NCBI RefSeq assembly: GCF_009857595.1
Contig: NZ_WWCU01000001.1
Coordinates: 62,001 to 126,000, forward strand
Direction: 5' to 3'
DNA from: Pseudoduganella aquatica
Lineage (GTDB): Bacteria > Pseudomonadota > Gammaproteobacteria > Burkholderiales > Burkholderiaceae_D
DNA length: 64,000 bases
Shown here: in pieces, positions 1-7,844 of the stretch
How the letters are laid out: each line of letters begins with the position of its first letter
Position numbering within the stretch: position 1 is the first letter of the stretch
Made by a program: the position numbers and the translations under genes
The notes under the pieces: generated by a model
What the model was told of the DNA's origin: nothing
The model's database searches: none
Seen by the model: the letters and a program-made list of their open reading frames with translations, nothing else

Positions 1-142
1 GCAGATGCTGCTGGGGGTGTGGATCTTCCACGAGGCCTTCTCGCCGGAACGCCTGGCCGGCTTCGTGGTGATCTGGAGCGCGCTGGCGCTGTACGTGGCG
101 GAGGGGCTGTGGGCAACGCGCCGCGCGGCCGCCGCCATATAA
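1..142 (+). CDS. rarD: RarD-type EamA family transporter, C-terminal end only (partial)
   Basis: The reading frame is open from the window edge and stops with TAA at 140-142, giving the last 46 residues of a protein. The tail is hydrophobic, with an E-x-F/L-S-x-x-R-L-x-G-F followed by I-W-x-A-L-A-L-Y, which matches the last membrane helix of RarD-type drug/metabolite exporters (EamA superfamily, inner membrane). The substrate is not known for the family. The start lies outside the window. The assignment to RarD rather than another EamA protein rests on this short tail only. Confidence 0.6.
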   Translation, partial: QMLLGVWIFHEAFSPERLAGFVVIWSALALYVAEGLWATRRAAAAI

Positions 143-173
143 TAAGCACCCCGACAGACTAGCCAGGCAGCCC

Positions 174-506
174 ATGACCAGCACACCACCGTTTGATCCG
201 CCCTACAAAGCCAGCACCGTACTGGAAGACGGCAGCGTGAAATGGATGGAGGTCCGCGCGGACGGCTCCATGGTGGAGACCAGCGCGCCGGCCGCCGCCA
301 TGCCGGAGGCGGGCTCGGCCCCGGCGCCCCGGTCCGGCCAGCCCGCTCCATCCAGCCAGTCCGGACGCGCGGTGACGGTGCTGAACGTGCCTTTCGCGGA
401 AAAGGAAGAGGCCAAGCAGCTGGGCGCGCGCTGGGACCCCAAGCGCCGCAAATGGTATGTGCCGGCCGGCGTTGACGCGGCCCCGTTCGCCCGCTGGACC
501 GCCTGA
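174..506 (+). CDS. DUF5710 domain-containing protein
   Basis: A 110-residue protein. The N-terminal 70 residues are low-complexity, rich in Ala, Pro and Ser. Residues 72-110 carry the conserved DUF5710 pattern: a short strand (LNVPFAEK), E-E-A-K-x-L-G-A-R-W-D, then K-W-Y-V-P. This small domain is found alone or fused to DNA primase/TOPRIM and plasmid-type proteins, and is thought to bind nucleic acid, but no function is established here. It starts 31 bp after rarD on the same strand and may share its transcript. There is no signal peptide. Confidence 0.75.
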   Translation: MTSTPPFDPPYKASTVLEDGSVKWMEVRADGSMVETSAPAAAMPEAGSAPAPRSGQPAPSSQSGRAVTVLNVPFAEKEEAKQLGARWDPKRRKWYVPAGVDAAPFARWTA

Positions 507-614
507 AAAGTCCGCCAAATCACCGCTGAACGCCGCCCAAACCCGCTGAAACTAGCTGGAACGCGGCGTTTGGCGTATCCTTGTTGACCTTCGTAACATA
601 TCGAGAATTTCCTA

Positions 615-2282
615 ATGGCAAACTACGTCTACACCATGAACCGCGTGGGCAAAATCGTCCCGCCCAAGCGCCAGATCCTCAAAGATATTTCGCTGTCCTT
701 CTTCCCGGGCGCAAAGATCGGCGTGCTGGGCCTGAACGGCTCCGGTAAGTCGACCTTGCTGAAAATTATGGCCGGCATCGACACCGACATCCAGGGCGAA
801 GCGCGCCCGATGCCGGGTCTGAACATCGGCTACCTGCCGCAGGAACCGCAGCTGGATCCGAACAAGACCGTGCGCCAGGAAGTGGAATCCGGCCTGGGCG
901 AAGCGTTCGAGGCGCAAGCCAAGCTGGACGCCGTGTACGCCGCCTACGCCGAAGAAGACGCGGACTTCGACGCGCTGGCCGCCGAACAGGCGCGCCTGGA
1001 AGCGATCATCTCCTCCTCCGACGGCGGCAACCTGAACCTGCAGCTGGAAATGGCCGCCGACGCGCTGCGTCTGCCGCCCTGGGACCAGCAGATCAGCGTG
1101 CTGTCCGGTGGTGAAAAGCGCCGCGTGGCGCTGTGCAAGCTGCTGCTGTCCAAGCCGGACATGCTGCTGCTCGACGAACCAACCAACCACCTGGACGCGG
1201 AATCGGTGGAATGGCTGGAACAGTTCCTGGTGCGCTTCCCGGGCACCGTGGTCGGCATCACCCACGATCGCTACTTCCTGGACAACGCGGCAGAGTGGAT
1301 ACTGGAACTGGACCGCGGCAGCGGCATTCCATGGAAAGGCAACTACAGCTCCTGGCTGGACCAGAAACAGGCCCGCCTGAAGCAGGAAGAAGCCACCGAA
1401 TCGGCACGCCAGAAGGCGCTGCAGAAGGAATTGGAATGGTCGCGCCAGAATCCGAAAGCGCGCCAGGCCAAATCCAAGGCCCGCATGGCCCGCTTCAACG
1501 AGCTGAGCGAGCACGAATACCAGAAGCGCAACGAGACCCAGGAGATCTTCATCCCTGTGGCCGAGCGCTTGGGCAATGAAGTGATCGAGTTCAAGAACGT
1601 GTCGAAATCCTTCGGCGACCGCATGCTGATCGACAACCTGAGCTTCACGATTCCCGCCGGCGCCATCGTCGGCATTATCGGCCCCAACGGCGCAGGTAAG
1701 TCGACGCTGTTCAAGATGATCACCGGCAAGGAAACGCCGGACAGCGGCGAAGTCATCATCGGCAAGACCGCCAAGGTCTCCATCGTCGACCAGCACCGCG
1801 ACGCACTGTCCGACAGCAAGACCGTGTTCGAGGACGTGACCGGCGGCGCCGACATGCTGAGCGTGGGCCGCTTCGAAATGCCGTCGCGCGCCTACCTGGG
1901 CCGCTTCAACTTCAAGGGCGGCGACCAGCAAAAGATCGTCGGCAACCTGTCCGGCGGCGAGCGCGGCCGTCTGCACCTGGCGAAAACCCTGCTGATGGGC
2001 GGCAACGTCCTGCTGCTGGATGAACCGTCGAACGATCTGGACGTGGAAACCCTGCGCGCGCTGGAAGATGCGCTGCTGGAATTCGCCGGCTCCGTGATGG
2101 TGATCTCCCACGATCGCTGGTTCCTGGACCGTATCGCGACCCACATCCTGGCCTTCGAAGGCAACTCGCAAGTGACCTTCTTCGACGGCAACTATCAGGA
2201 ATACGAAGCCGACAAGAAGAAACGCCTGGGTGAAGAAGGCGCCAAGCCCAAGCGTATCCGCTACAAGCCACTGACGACTTAA
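615..2282 (+). CDS. ettA: Energy-dependent translational throttle protein EttA (ABC-F ATPase)
   Basis: ABC-F protein that binds the ribosomal E site and gates entry into elongation according to ATP/ADP levels. It is cytoplasmic and has no membrane domain. The 555 residues equal the length of E. coli EttA. There are two ABC domains: Walker A GLNGSGKST at 39-47, a first LSGGEKRR signature followed by LLLDEPTNHLD, a charged linker, then a second Walker A (GPNGAGKST, near 356) and LSGGERGR with LLLDEPSNDLD. The N-terminus (MANYVYTMNRVGK) is typical of EttA. The start has a weak ribosome site. The gene ends just before a strong intrinsic terminator, so it is probably transcribed alone. Confidence 0.97.
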   Translation: MANYVYTMNRVGKIVPPKRQILKDISLSFFPGAKIGVLGLNGSGKSTLLKIMAGIDTDIQGEARPMPGLNIGYLPQEPQLDPNKTVRQEVESGLGEAFEAQAKLDAVYAAYAEEDADFDALAAEQARLEAIISSSDGGNLNLQLEMAADALRLPPWDQQISVLSGGEKRRVALCKLLLSKPDMLLLDEPTNHLDAESVEWLEQFLVRFPGTVVGITHDRYFLDNAAEWILELDRGSGIPWKGNYSSWLDQKQARLKQEEATESARQKALQKELEWSRQNPKARQAKSKARMARFNELSEHEYQKRNETQEIFIPVAERLGNEVIEFKNVSKSFGDRMLIDNLSFTIPAGAIVGIIGPNGAGKSTLFKMITGKETPDSGEVIIGKTAKVSIVDQHRDALSDSKTVFEDVTGGADMLSVGRFEMPSRAYLGRFNFKGGDQQKIVGNLSGGERGRLHLAKTLLMGGNVLLLDEPSNDLDVETLRALEDALLEFAGSVMVISHDRWFLDRIATHILAFEGNSQVTFFDGNYQEYEADKKKRLGEEGAKPKRIRYKPLTT

Positions 2283-2300
2283 TCAGGTGTAACATCAAAG

Positions 2301-2327
2301 GGCACGGTTTTTACCGTGCCTTTTTTT
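2301..2327 (+). terminator. Intrinsic terminator after ettA
   Basis: GGCACGG and CCGTGCC form perfect 7-bp arms around a short TTTTTA loop, followed by seven T residues. It lies 18 bp after the ettA stop codon. The sequence ends 16 bp before the next start codon, so the DUF6265 gene needs either its own promoter or read-through. Confidence 0.9.
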
Positions 2328-2343
2328 ATTTGGGGAGAAAAAA

Positions 2344-2817
2344 ATGCACAAGACCCTCATTGCAGCAGCAGCCCTGATCGCCGGCGGCGCCGGCGCCGCG
2401 CCCCTGAACGCGGAGGCCATCAGCCAGCTCGGCTGGCTGTCCGGCTGCTGGGCCACCGTGGGCGCGGAAGCGGGCTCGGTCGAGCAATGGACGGCGCCGG
2501 CCGGCGGCACGCTGCTCGGCATGAGCCGCACGGTGAAGAACGGCAAGACCTCGGCATGGGAATTCCTGCAGATACGCGAAGTCGACGGCCAGCTGGCCTA
2601 CGTGGCCAAGCCGCACAGCCAGCCGGAGGCGTCGTTCAAGCTGGTGAGCCTGGAAGGCACGAGCGCGGTGTTCGAGAACCCGCAGCACGACTTCCCCCAG
2701 CGCATCATCTACAAGCGCGAAGGCGACAAGCTGCAAGCCCGCATCGAGGGCACCATGGGCGGCAAAGCGAGAGGAAAAGACTTCCCCTTGCAGCGTGTCG
2801 GCTGCGAGGGGAAGTAA
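2344..2817 (+). CDS. DUF6265 family secreted protein
   Basis: A 157-residue protein with an N-terminal signal peptide (hydrophobic stretch, Ala-rich cleavage region near residues 18-19), so it is probably periplasmic. The mature part fits DUF6265: L-G-W-L-S-G-C-W at the start, G-G-x-L-L-G-M-S-R, W-E-F-L-Q-I-R, then F-E-N-P-x-H-D-F-P-x-R-I-I-Y and a C-terminal G-C. These are lipocalin/FABP-like beta proteins of unknown ligand. It has a good purine-rich ribosome site (GGGGAG) before the ATG. The adjoining outer-membrane protein gene points the opposite way. Confidence 0.8.
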   Translation: MHKTLIAAAALIAGGAGAAPLNAEAISQLGWLSGCWATVGAEAGSVEQWTAPAGGTLLGMSRTVKNGKTSAWEFLQIREVDGQLAYVAKPHSQPEASFKLVSLEGTSAVFENPQHDFPQRIIYKREGDKLQARIEGTMGGKARGKDFPLQRVGCEGK

Positions 2818-2870
2818 GGGGGATCGAGGAGGTAAATCGAGGAGATAAAGCGGATTAAGCGAGCGGCGGC

Positions 2871-3464
2871 TTAGAAGTTGTAGCGCGCGCCCAGGGTGAC
2901 GGCGCCTTTCTTGCGGCCTTGCTCGATGTCGTTCTTGCCGTAGTGTTCATACTCCAGCGACAGCGACACTTTCTGGTTGATCGCGTACTCGGCGCCGACG
3001 GAGGCGTACAGATTGGTGCGGTTGCTGTCGCCCAGCGCATACGGGGCGGCGAGGCCGGTGCCGTGCACTTCATTCTTGTTGTAGGCCACGCCCAGCTTGC
3101 CGAAGGCGGACAGCTGGTCGTTGATCGGGTAGCTGCCCTTGCCTGCCACGTAGAAGGAGTGCGACTTGCTGTCGATGGCGCCGTTGTTCGCGCCTACCGA
3201 GTATTTGTAGTTGGAGCTGCCGAAATCGGTGTAGCCGCCTTCAACCGCCCAGGTCTTGTCGATCTGGTAGCCGCCGTAGATCTTGCCGGACCATTCGTCG
3301 CTTTTGCGGTCGCCGGTGCTGGTGTCGTTGGACAGGTTGTACTTGTGCTGGCTTGCCACAACGCCGGCGCCGACATAAGCGGTGCCTGGTTCAGCAGCCT
3401 GGGCTGCGGAGATGCCGCCCAGGGCGGTAGCGGAGGTAATCAGTGCAAACAGAATTTTTTTCAT
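2871..3464 (-). CDS. Outer-membrane beta-barrel protein
   Basis: A 197-residue protein with a clear signal peptide (cleavage after AQA, about residue 23) and a C-terminal aromatic residue (F197), as required for insertion by the BAM complex. Alternating hydrophobic/polar strands (YGGYQIDKTWAVEGGYTDFG, FGKLGVAYNK, SLSLEYEHYG, VTLGARYNF) suggest an eight-stranded OmpA/OmpX-like barrel with no periplasmic OmpA domain. The natural role is unknown; such small barrels act in adhesion or stress resistance in other bacteria. It is monocistronic, with about 200 bp upstream before the next gene. The codon use is slightly less GC-rich than its neighbours, as expected for an abundant envelope protein. 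Confidence 0.85.
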   Translation of the reverse strand: MKKILFALITSATALGGISAAQAAEPGTAYVGAGVVASQHKYNLSNDTSTGDRKSDEWSGKIYGGYQIDKTWAVEGGYTDFGSSNYKYSVGANNGAIDSKSHSFYVAGKGSYPINDQLSAFGKLGVAYNKNEVHGTGLAAPYALGDSNRTNLYASVGAEYAINQKVSLSLEYEHYGKNDIEQGRKKGAVTLGARYNF

Positions 3465-3667
3465 GTTAGTGATCTTTCAGCAAAAAGTAAGGGACTTGCT
3501 TGGGATCGCAGTTCGTCTTGAAGCGCGATGTAAGGACGATAGCATTGGCAAAGCCACTACGTCCCACGGAAATCCGTAAGAATTGTGAGAAGTTGTAATC
3601 ACTATTGAAACGGCGAAGATCGCCACAAAATGACGGAACTTAGCTTAAAAAGCGCTTAAGGAAGGTT

Positions 3668-4276
3668 TTAAACGAGGATTTGGCGGAACGTGAGGTTGAC
3701 GCGCGGCCCGCAGGCGGTTTTTTCCTTGTTGATGCCGTGCCGCCAGTGGTGCTGCAAGGCGCCCGCCATGACCAGCAAGCTGCCGTCGCCCAGCGCCAGC
3801 TTCACGGTTTTCGGCAGCCGCTTGTGCTTGAGGATGAAGGTGCGCGGGTCGCCGAAGCTGACCGAGGCAATGACGGGATTGCGGCCCAGCTCTTTTTCGT
3901 CGTCGCTGTGGAAGCCCATGCTGTCCTGCCCGTCGCGGTAGTAGTTCAGCAGCACGCTGTTGAAGCGCTGGCCGCTGGCCTGCTCGACGGCCTGCTTGAT
4001 CTCCAGCTGCAGCGGCGTGAAGGGCTGCGGTTCCAGCGTCATGCCGGAATAGCGGTAGCGCGCGTCACCGTACCACGCGCTCAGGCGCGGCTGCAGCATC
4101 TGCTTGCCCCATAAGGTGATGGCTTCGGCGCGCCAGGCGGTTTCCGCCAGCAGGCGCTCGAGCACGGCGGCGCCGTCCTGCTGGGATGGCAGGGGCAGGC
4201 GGGGCATGAAGTACAGCTCGCCGTCTTCGATGGTTATGGCGTCCAGCACGCCGGAATGCTCGGAAAAAAGGTCCAT
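3668..4276 (-). CDS. Alpha-ketoglutarate-dependent dioxygenase, AlkB family
   Basis: Fe(II)/2-oxoglutarate dioxygenase of the AlkB superfamily, expected to repair N-alkylated bases in DNA or RNA by oxidative demethylation. The 202 residues carry the iron ligands H123-x-D125 and a distal H180 (in W-R-H-G-I), plus the 2-oxoglutarate motif R-x-N-x-T-F-R at 192-198. The layout (N-Y-Y-R-D-G, G-x-H-S-D-D-E) resembles ALKBH2/3-type enzymes more than E. coli AlkB itself. The frame stays open far upstream, but that extension is low-complexity; ATG 4276 was chosen, with ATG 4288 as an alternative. It diverges from the molybdopterin-protein gene with only 18 bp between start codons, so the promoters must overlap the facing coding regions. 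Confidence 0.92.
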   Translation of the reverse strand: MDLFSEHSGVLDAITIEDGELYFMPRLPLPSQQDGAAVLERLLAETAWRAEAITLWGKQMLQPRLSAWYGDARYRYSGMTLEPQPFTPLQLEIKQAVEQASGQRFNSVLLNYYRDGQDSMGFHSDDEKELGRNPVIASVSFGDPRTFILKHKRLPKTVKLALGDGSLLVMAGALQHHWRHGINKEKTACGPRVNLTFRQILV

Positions 4277-4294
4277 ACCCGCTATCATAACCGG

Positions 4295-4876
4295 ATGAAA
4301 AAACGACTCTTCCTCGGCACGCTGGCCGCTGCGGCCACGCTGCCCACCATGCAATTCGCCCGCGCCGCGACTCCCGCGCGCGGCCCCGCCCTGCTGACGG
4401 TCACTGGCGCCATTTCCAAGCCGAACCGCGGCCCTTTCGAACCGGTGCGCGACCAGATGATGCACAAGCAAAAGCTGAGCTTCGACAAGGCGCACGCCTT
4501 CGACTTTGCCGAGCTGTCCGCCCTGCCCGCCATCGCCATCAAGCCCACGCTGGAATATGACGGCAAAGCGCATGCGCTGCGCGGCCCGCTGCTGCTGGAC
4601 GTGCTGAAAGCGGCCGGCGCCACGCTGGCAGACAGCGGCAAGATCGTGCTGCGCGCGGTGGATGGCTACGCGGCCACCATCACCGTGGCGCAGGCGCGCG
4701 CGCAGCGCTACATCGTGGCAACGCAGATGGACGGCGCGCCGATGGCGCTGGGCGGCCTGGGACCGCTGTGGGCGGTGTACGACGCGGACAAGGTGGCGGA
4801 AATGGCGGGCAGGCCCGTGCAGGAACGTTTCGGTTCCTGCCCATGGGCCTTGTACCATATTGAAGTGCAGGCCTGA
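4295..4876 (+). CDS. Small periplasmic molybdopterin-dependent oxidoreductase-like protein
   Basis: A 193-residue protein with a Sec-type signal peptide (MKKRLFLGTL, Ala-rich h-region, cleavage near ARA). The mature part matches the small sulfite-oxidase-type molybdopterin-binding fold (COG3915-like): T-V-T-G-x-I, F-D-F-A-E-L-x-A-L-P, L-R-G-P-L-L-x-D-V-L-K-A-A-G-A, and a G-Y-A-x-x-I stretch. The usual cofactor-coordinating cysteine near the middle is not evident, so catalytic activity is doubtful. Such proteins are often near sensors or diguanylate cyclases; here the neighbour is the divergent alkB-type gene. The ATG at 4295 was chosen because it begins the signal peptide; the frame is open slightly further upstream. 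Confidence 0.72.
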   Translation: MKKRLFLGTLAAAATLPTMQFARAATPARGPALLTVTGAISKPNRGPFEPVRDQMMHKQKLSFDKAHAFDFAELSALPAIAIKPTLEYDGKAHALRGPLLLDVLKAAGATLADSGKIVLRAVDGYAATITVAQARAQRYIVATQMDGAPMALGGLGPLWAVYDADKVAEMAGRPVQERFGSCPWALYHIEVQA

Positions 4877-4901
4877 GCGGCCTGCCGGGTGAAGCTAGCG
4901 T

Positions 4902-5264
4902 TTAAGCGTAGGCTTCGGCCAGCGACATGACGCGCGGCGCGATGGCGATGCCAACGTCGGCGAAGATCTTGGTGATCTGGGCCATGTTGGCTTCGTTTTC
5001 TTCCGGCTTCCAGCCCTTGAACAGGTCGGTGCCGTCTTTTTGGAAATGCAGATCCAGCACCTTGCCGCGGTCTTTGTGGGTATAGCCCGAGCTGTGGGTG
5101 TTCTGGAAACCGGCAGCTGCCAGCGCGGTCAGCACGTCGGCAGGCGGATTGTCCGGATCGGTGGCCAGGTAGACGCCATAAGTCTTGCCGGGTGGCTTGG
5201 CGGCGATATCCACTTCGTAGATGCCGGGCGCCTTCGTTACGGTCGTGCTCTTCAGAAATAACAT
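4902..5264 (-). CDS. Conserved hypothetical protein, 120 aa
   Basis: I do not recognise the family. The protein is soluble, mixed alpha/beta, with no signal peptide or membrane segment. It has an N-terminal MLFLKSTTV strand, a Y-G-V-Y-L-A-T-D-P-D-N-P-P segment and a helical C-terminus. The D-V-L-T-A-L-A-A-A-G-F and D-V-G-I-A-I-A-P repeats of helix-strand type could suggest a small ligand-binding or phage-tail-like fold, but nothing decides this. It stands alone between an upstream molybdopterin-type gene (opposite strand) and the DUF2520 gene (same strand, 124 bp away). Confidence 0.6.
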   Translation of the reverse strand: MLFLKSTTVTKAPGIYEVDIAAKPPGKTYGVYLATDPDNPPADVLTALAAAGFQNTHSSGYTHKDRGKVLDLHFQKDGTDLFKGWKPEENEANMAQITKIFADVGIAIAPRVMSLAEAYA

Positions 5265-5388
5265 GTTCTTGCCCCTATCTTGGCCGCCGCACCACGGAGG
5301 CCGGCATGCTCTTGTTTTCCAGTAATTAAGCTTATTGCTTCTGCCGATGTTTTACAAGGAAATCGGCAGTGAAGACGAGCAACTCACT

Positions 5389-6210
5389 CTATTTGTTGTG
5401 CTTTCGGCTCGCAAGTTTCTCCGTCGGCGCAACCAGCGCCTGATATAGCTCTCCCGTGGGCGCGTCCCATAGGGCAACGGCCTGCTGCTGGCGGGCCACG
5501 GTGGCCATGTCGCCGCGCGCGATGGGACCGCTCAACGCGGGCGCGGCGCCTAGCCTGAACACATTGGCCACGGTCTCCGTCACCAGCGGCTGGGCCAGCT
5601 CGCGCGCCGTCGCCTCGGGGATGCCGGCGGCCTGGTAGGCCCGCAGCGCGGCGTCCAGCACCGTGGTCAGGTAGTTGCTCGCGAACACGGCAGCGGCGTG
5701 GTAGACCGTCTTGGCGGCGGCGTTGATGGCAACCGGCCGCGCGCCCATGGCCAGCAGCGCCGGTTCCAGCACGGCCAGCGCTTGCGGGTCGCCTTCCACG
5801 CCGCAGAAAGTGCCGGAGAAGGCGGCGGCCACGGCGCCGGGGTCGGCGAAGCTGCGGATGGGGTGGACGCTGGCCACGTAAGCGCCCGCGTCGCGCGCGG
5901 CCTGCAGGCGGTCGGAGGCCAGCGCGCCGCTGCAGTGGAACACAATGGCGCCTTGCAGCGGCACGGCCGCCGCCAGCGCAGCGCAGGCCGGCAAGATCTG
6001 GTCGTCGCCGACGGACAGCATGTAGACGGCAGCCGGGCGCAGGCCGGCGTAGCCGCCAGCGGCCGTGCCTGCGCCGATGAAGTCCACCGCGTTCTGCGCA
6101 GACTCGGGCGAGCGCGCCAGCACGTCCAGCACTGCAAAGCCCTGCTGCGCGAACAGGCGGCCCAGCGCGCGGCCCACGTGGCCGCCGCCGATCACGCTCA
6201 GGCTGATCAT
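5389..6210 (-). CDS. Rossmann-fold and DUF2520 domain-containing protein
   Basis: A 273-residue predicted NAD(P)-dependent oxidoreductase. The N-terminus has a dinucleotide-binding motif (V-I-G-G-G-H-V-G-R-A-L-G, residues 6-17) like pyrroline-5-carboxylate reductases and 6-phosphogluconate dehydrogenases; the second half, with H-P-I-R-S-F-A-D, C-G-V-E-G-D and an all-helical tail, is DUF2520. The substrate is unknown. Its ATG overlaps the stop of the upstream DUF924 gene by one base (TGATG), so the two are translationally coupled. Confidence 0.88.
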   Translation of the reverse strand: MISLSVIGGGHVGRALGRLFAQQGFAVLDVLARSPESAQNAVDFIGAGTAAGGYAGLRPAAVYMLSVGDDQILPACAALAAAVPLQGAIVFHCSGALASDRLQAARDAGAYVASVHPIRSFADPGAVAAAFSGTFCGVEGDPQALAVLEPALLAMGARPVAINAAAKTVYHAAAVFASNYLTTVLDAALRAYQAAGIPEATARELAQPLVTETVANVFRLGAAPALSGPIARGDMATVARQQQAVALWDAPTGELYQALVAPTEKLASRKHNK

Positions 6211-6797
6211 CAGAACCCCGATCCCGGCTGCTTGAGGAACTCGGTTTCCTCCGCCGTCGACGCGCGGCCGAGAATGGCGTTGCGGTGCGGGAAGCGGCCG
6301 AAGCGGCGAATCACTTCGTAGTGGCGCTTGGCGTAATCATAGGTGCCGTCGAAGCCGGTGGCCGAGGCGCGCAGCATGTCGAACAGGTCCAGCGAGCGCA
6401 GCTGCATGGACAGGTTTTCCGCATGCTCGAAAGGCAGGTAGGCAAACACGCGCTGCACCGGCGGCAAGGTCTGGTTGGCGCCGCTGTCGTCCAGCGCCAG
6501 CGCCGCCTCCAGCGCCAGGCTGTCGCCGGCAAAGGCCAGCGGCGTGCCGCGATGGATATTGCGCGTGAACTGGTCCAGCACCACGATGCGCGCCAGCGTG
6601 CCTTGCGTGCCCTCGTCGTCCCAGTGCCGCAGGCCGCCATGCAGGGCCTGCGCCACCAGGTCGCCGAACTGTTCGCGGATCTGCGTGTCGAAGGCGTCGT
6701 CCTTGCGGAACCATTCGGCACGCTGGGTGTTGTGACCCTTCACGCCTATCGGCAGGAACCAGAAATCCAGTACGTCCTGTGCTGTCGTCAAAACCAT
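6210..6797 (-). CDS. DUF924 family protein
   Basis: A 195-residue all-helical protein with the DUF924 hallmarks: D-V-L-D-F-W-F near the start, W-F-R-K-D-D-A-F-D, V-V-L-D-Q-F-T-R-N-I-x-R-G-x-P-x-A-F in the middle, and a C-terminal R-F-G-R-F-P-H-R-N. The fold is TPR-like and the biological role is unknown. It forms a two-gene unit with the DUF2520 gene through a TGATG overlap. The MgtC-like gene lies 17 bp upstream on the same strand, so a three-gene transcript is likely. Confidence 0.9.
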   Translation of the reverse strand: MVLTTAQDVLDFWFLPIGVKGHNTQRAEWFRKDDAFDTQIREQFGDLVAQALHGGLRHWDDEGTQGTLARIVVLDQFTRNIHRGTPLAFAGDSLALEAALALDDSGANQTLPPVQRVFAYLPFEHAENLSMQLRSLDLFDMLRASATGFDGTYDYAKRHYEVIRRFGRFPHRNAILGRASTAEETEFLKQPGSGF

Positions 6798-6814
6798 CTA
6801 GCTCTTCCTCAAAC

Positions 6815-7567
6815 TCAATTGCGCGCGTGGGAAACCTGGAAGCCTTCCAGGCCCTCGAACTGCGCCATTTCCGCCGCCAGTTCGGACATGGACGCGCCTG
6901 AACGCTTGCTCAGCGCAATGGCGACAAAGCGCCATTCCTGCATGCCCTTGTCGCTAGCGATCATCATGGATCCGCCCGCGATTTCATAGCCGCGCTTGAG
7001 CGCGATATCGCGCAGCGCGGCCTCGTTGGGCACATAGCCCGCCCTGAAGCGCATGGTGAGCGCCACCGCGTGGCGCGAGGGCAGCCACGCCTCCAGCTTG
7101 GACAGATAAATCATCGACATCGAACACATGAAGGCCAGGCCCATGGCGCCGAGGTAGAAGCCCACCCCTATCATCACGCCGATGGCCGATGAAGCCCAGA
7201 TGGACGCGGCCGTGGTCAACCCGCTGATGTTGAAACCCTCGCGCATGATGACGCCCGCGCCCAGGAAGCCGATGCCGGTGACGATGCCCTGGATAACACG
7301 GGTGGGATCGGTGCCGATCACGCTGCCCACATGCGCCATATGCCCGCCGTACCAAAACGAGGGATAGCCGGAGATCACCGTCAGCGCGCAGGAGGCCATG
7401 CACACCAGGCCGTAGGTGCGCATGCCCGCCGCGCGGCCATGATAGGAGCGTTCGTAGCCGACCAGCAGCCCCAGCAGGAGGGCGCCAAGGATATTCAACA
7501 AGACGATGCAGTTGGTGGCCAGTTCACTGGCGGACCAGTAGGCGTCTAGCAAGGCGTTGGAAGGCAT
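6815..7567 (-). CDS. MgtC/SapB family membrane protein
   Basis: A 250-residue inner-membrane protein. It has four or five hydrophobic helices in the first 150 residues with MgtC signatures: L-G-A-L-L-L-G-L-L-V-G-Y-E-R, a G-M-R-T-Y segment, P-x-R-V-I-Q-G-I-V-T-G-I-G-F-L-G-A-G-V-I and G-L-T-T-A-A-S-I-W. The last 90 residues form a soluble domain as in Salmonella MgtC. MgtC proteins help growth at low magnesium and in host cells by inhibiting the F1Fo ATP synthase; in soil bacteria the role is less clear. There is no magnesium-sensing leader visible upstream (13 bp to the next gene). Confidence 0.9.
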   Translation of the reverse strand: MPSNALLDAYWSASELATNCIVLLNILGALLLGLLVGYERSYHGRAAGMRTYGLVCMASCALTVISGYPSFWYGGHMAHVGSVIGTDPTRVIQGIVTGIGFLGAGVIMREGFNISGLTTAASIWASSAIGVMIGVGFYLGAMGLAFMCSMSMIYLSKLEAWLPSRHAVALTMRFRAGYVPNEAALRDIALKRGYEIAGGSMMIASDKGMQEWRFVAIALSKRSGASMSELAAEMAQFEGLEGFQVSHARN

Positions 7568-7580
7568 GGCCGTCCCCTGG

Positions 7581-7844
7581 TTATTGTTCGGTTTTTTTGG
7601 TCAGCTGCTTTTCAAACGCGACGTCCAGCTTGCTCATGCGCTGCACTTTCTGCGGCCCCTGCGCGTTGACGAAGGCGACAAACTCGTCCAGCTCCATCGG
7701 CGCGCACAGCGGCGGCTGGCCGGGGCCGGCGGTGAGGAAGAAATGGCCGCTGCCGGTGCGCGACATGGTGTACAGCTTGTTGCCGCTGCGCTCTTTCAAA
7801 CGGTCGAGCGCATTGCTGGCACGGGTGGAACGGGACGAACTCAT
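7581..7844 (-). CDS. Conserved hypothetical protein, 87 aa
   Basis: A small soluble protein with a Ser/Arg-rich N-terminus (MSSSRSTRAS), an L-Y-T-M-S-R-T-G-S-G-H-F-F-L strand region and a basic, Lys-rich C-terminus. I do not recognise a family. The longer open frame upstream is discarded because ATG 7844 overlaps the stop of the aminopeptidase gene by four bases (ATGA), a typical coupled start. It lies 13 bp before the mgtC-like gene on the same strand. Confidence 0.7.
   Translation of the reverse strand: MSSSRSTRASNALDRLKERSGNKLYTMSRTGSGHFFLTAGPGQPPLCAPMELDEFVAFVNAQGPQKVQRMSKLDVAFEKQLTKKTEQ

Noticed and set aside
529..570. AACGCCG/CGGCGTT repeat upstream of ettA as a riboswitch or terminator
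   Set aside because: The loop is 28 nt with no conserved core and no T-tract; likely chance in GC-rich sequence.
4277..4858. N-terminal extension of the AlkB-family frame
   Set aside because: The extra 194 residues are His/Arg/Gly-rich and antisense to the molybdopterin-protein gene; the AlkB family length fits ATG 4276.
5341..5369. Inverted repeat CTGCCGAT/ATCGGCAG as an intrinsic terminator for the DUF2520 gene
   Set aside because: The arms are perfect over 8 bp but no T-tract follows on either strand and the loop is 13 nt, so I do not call it a terminator.
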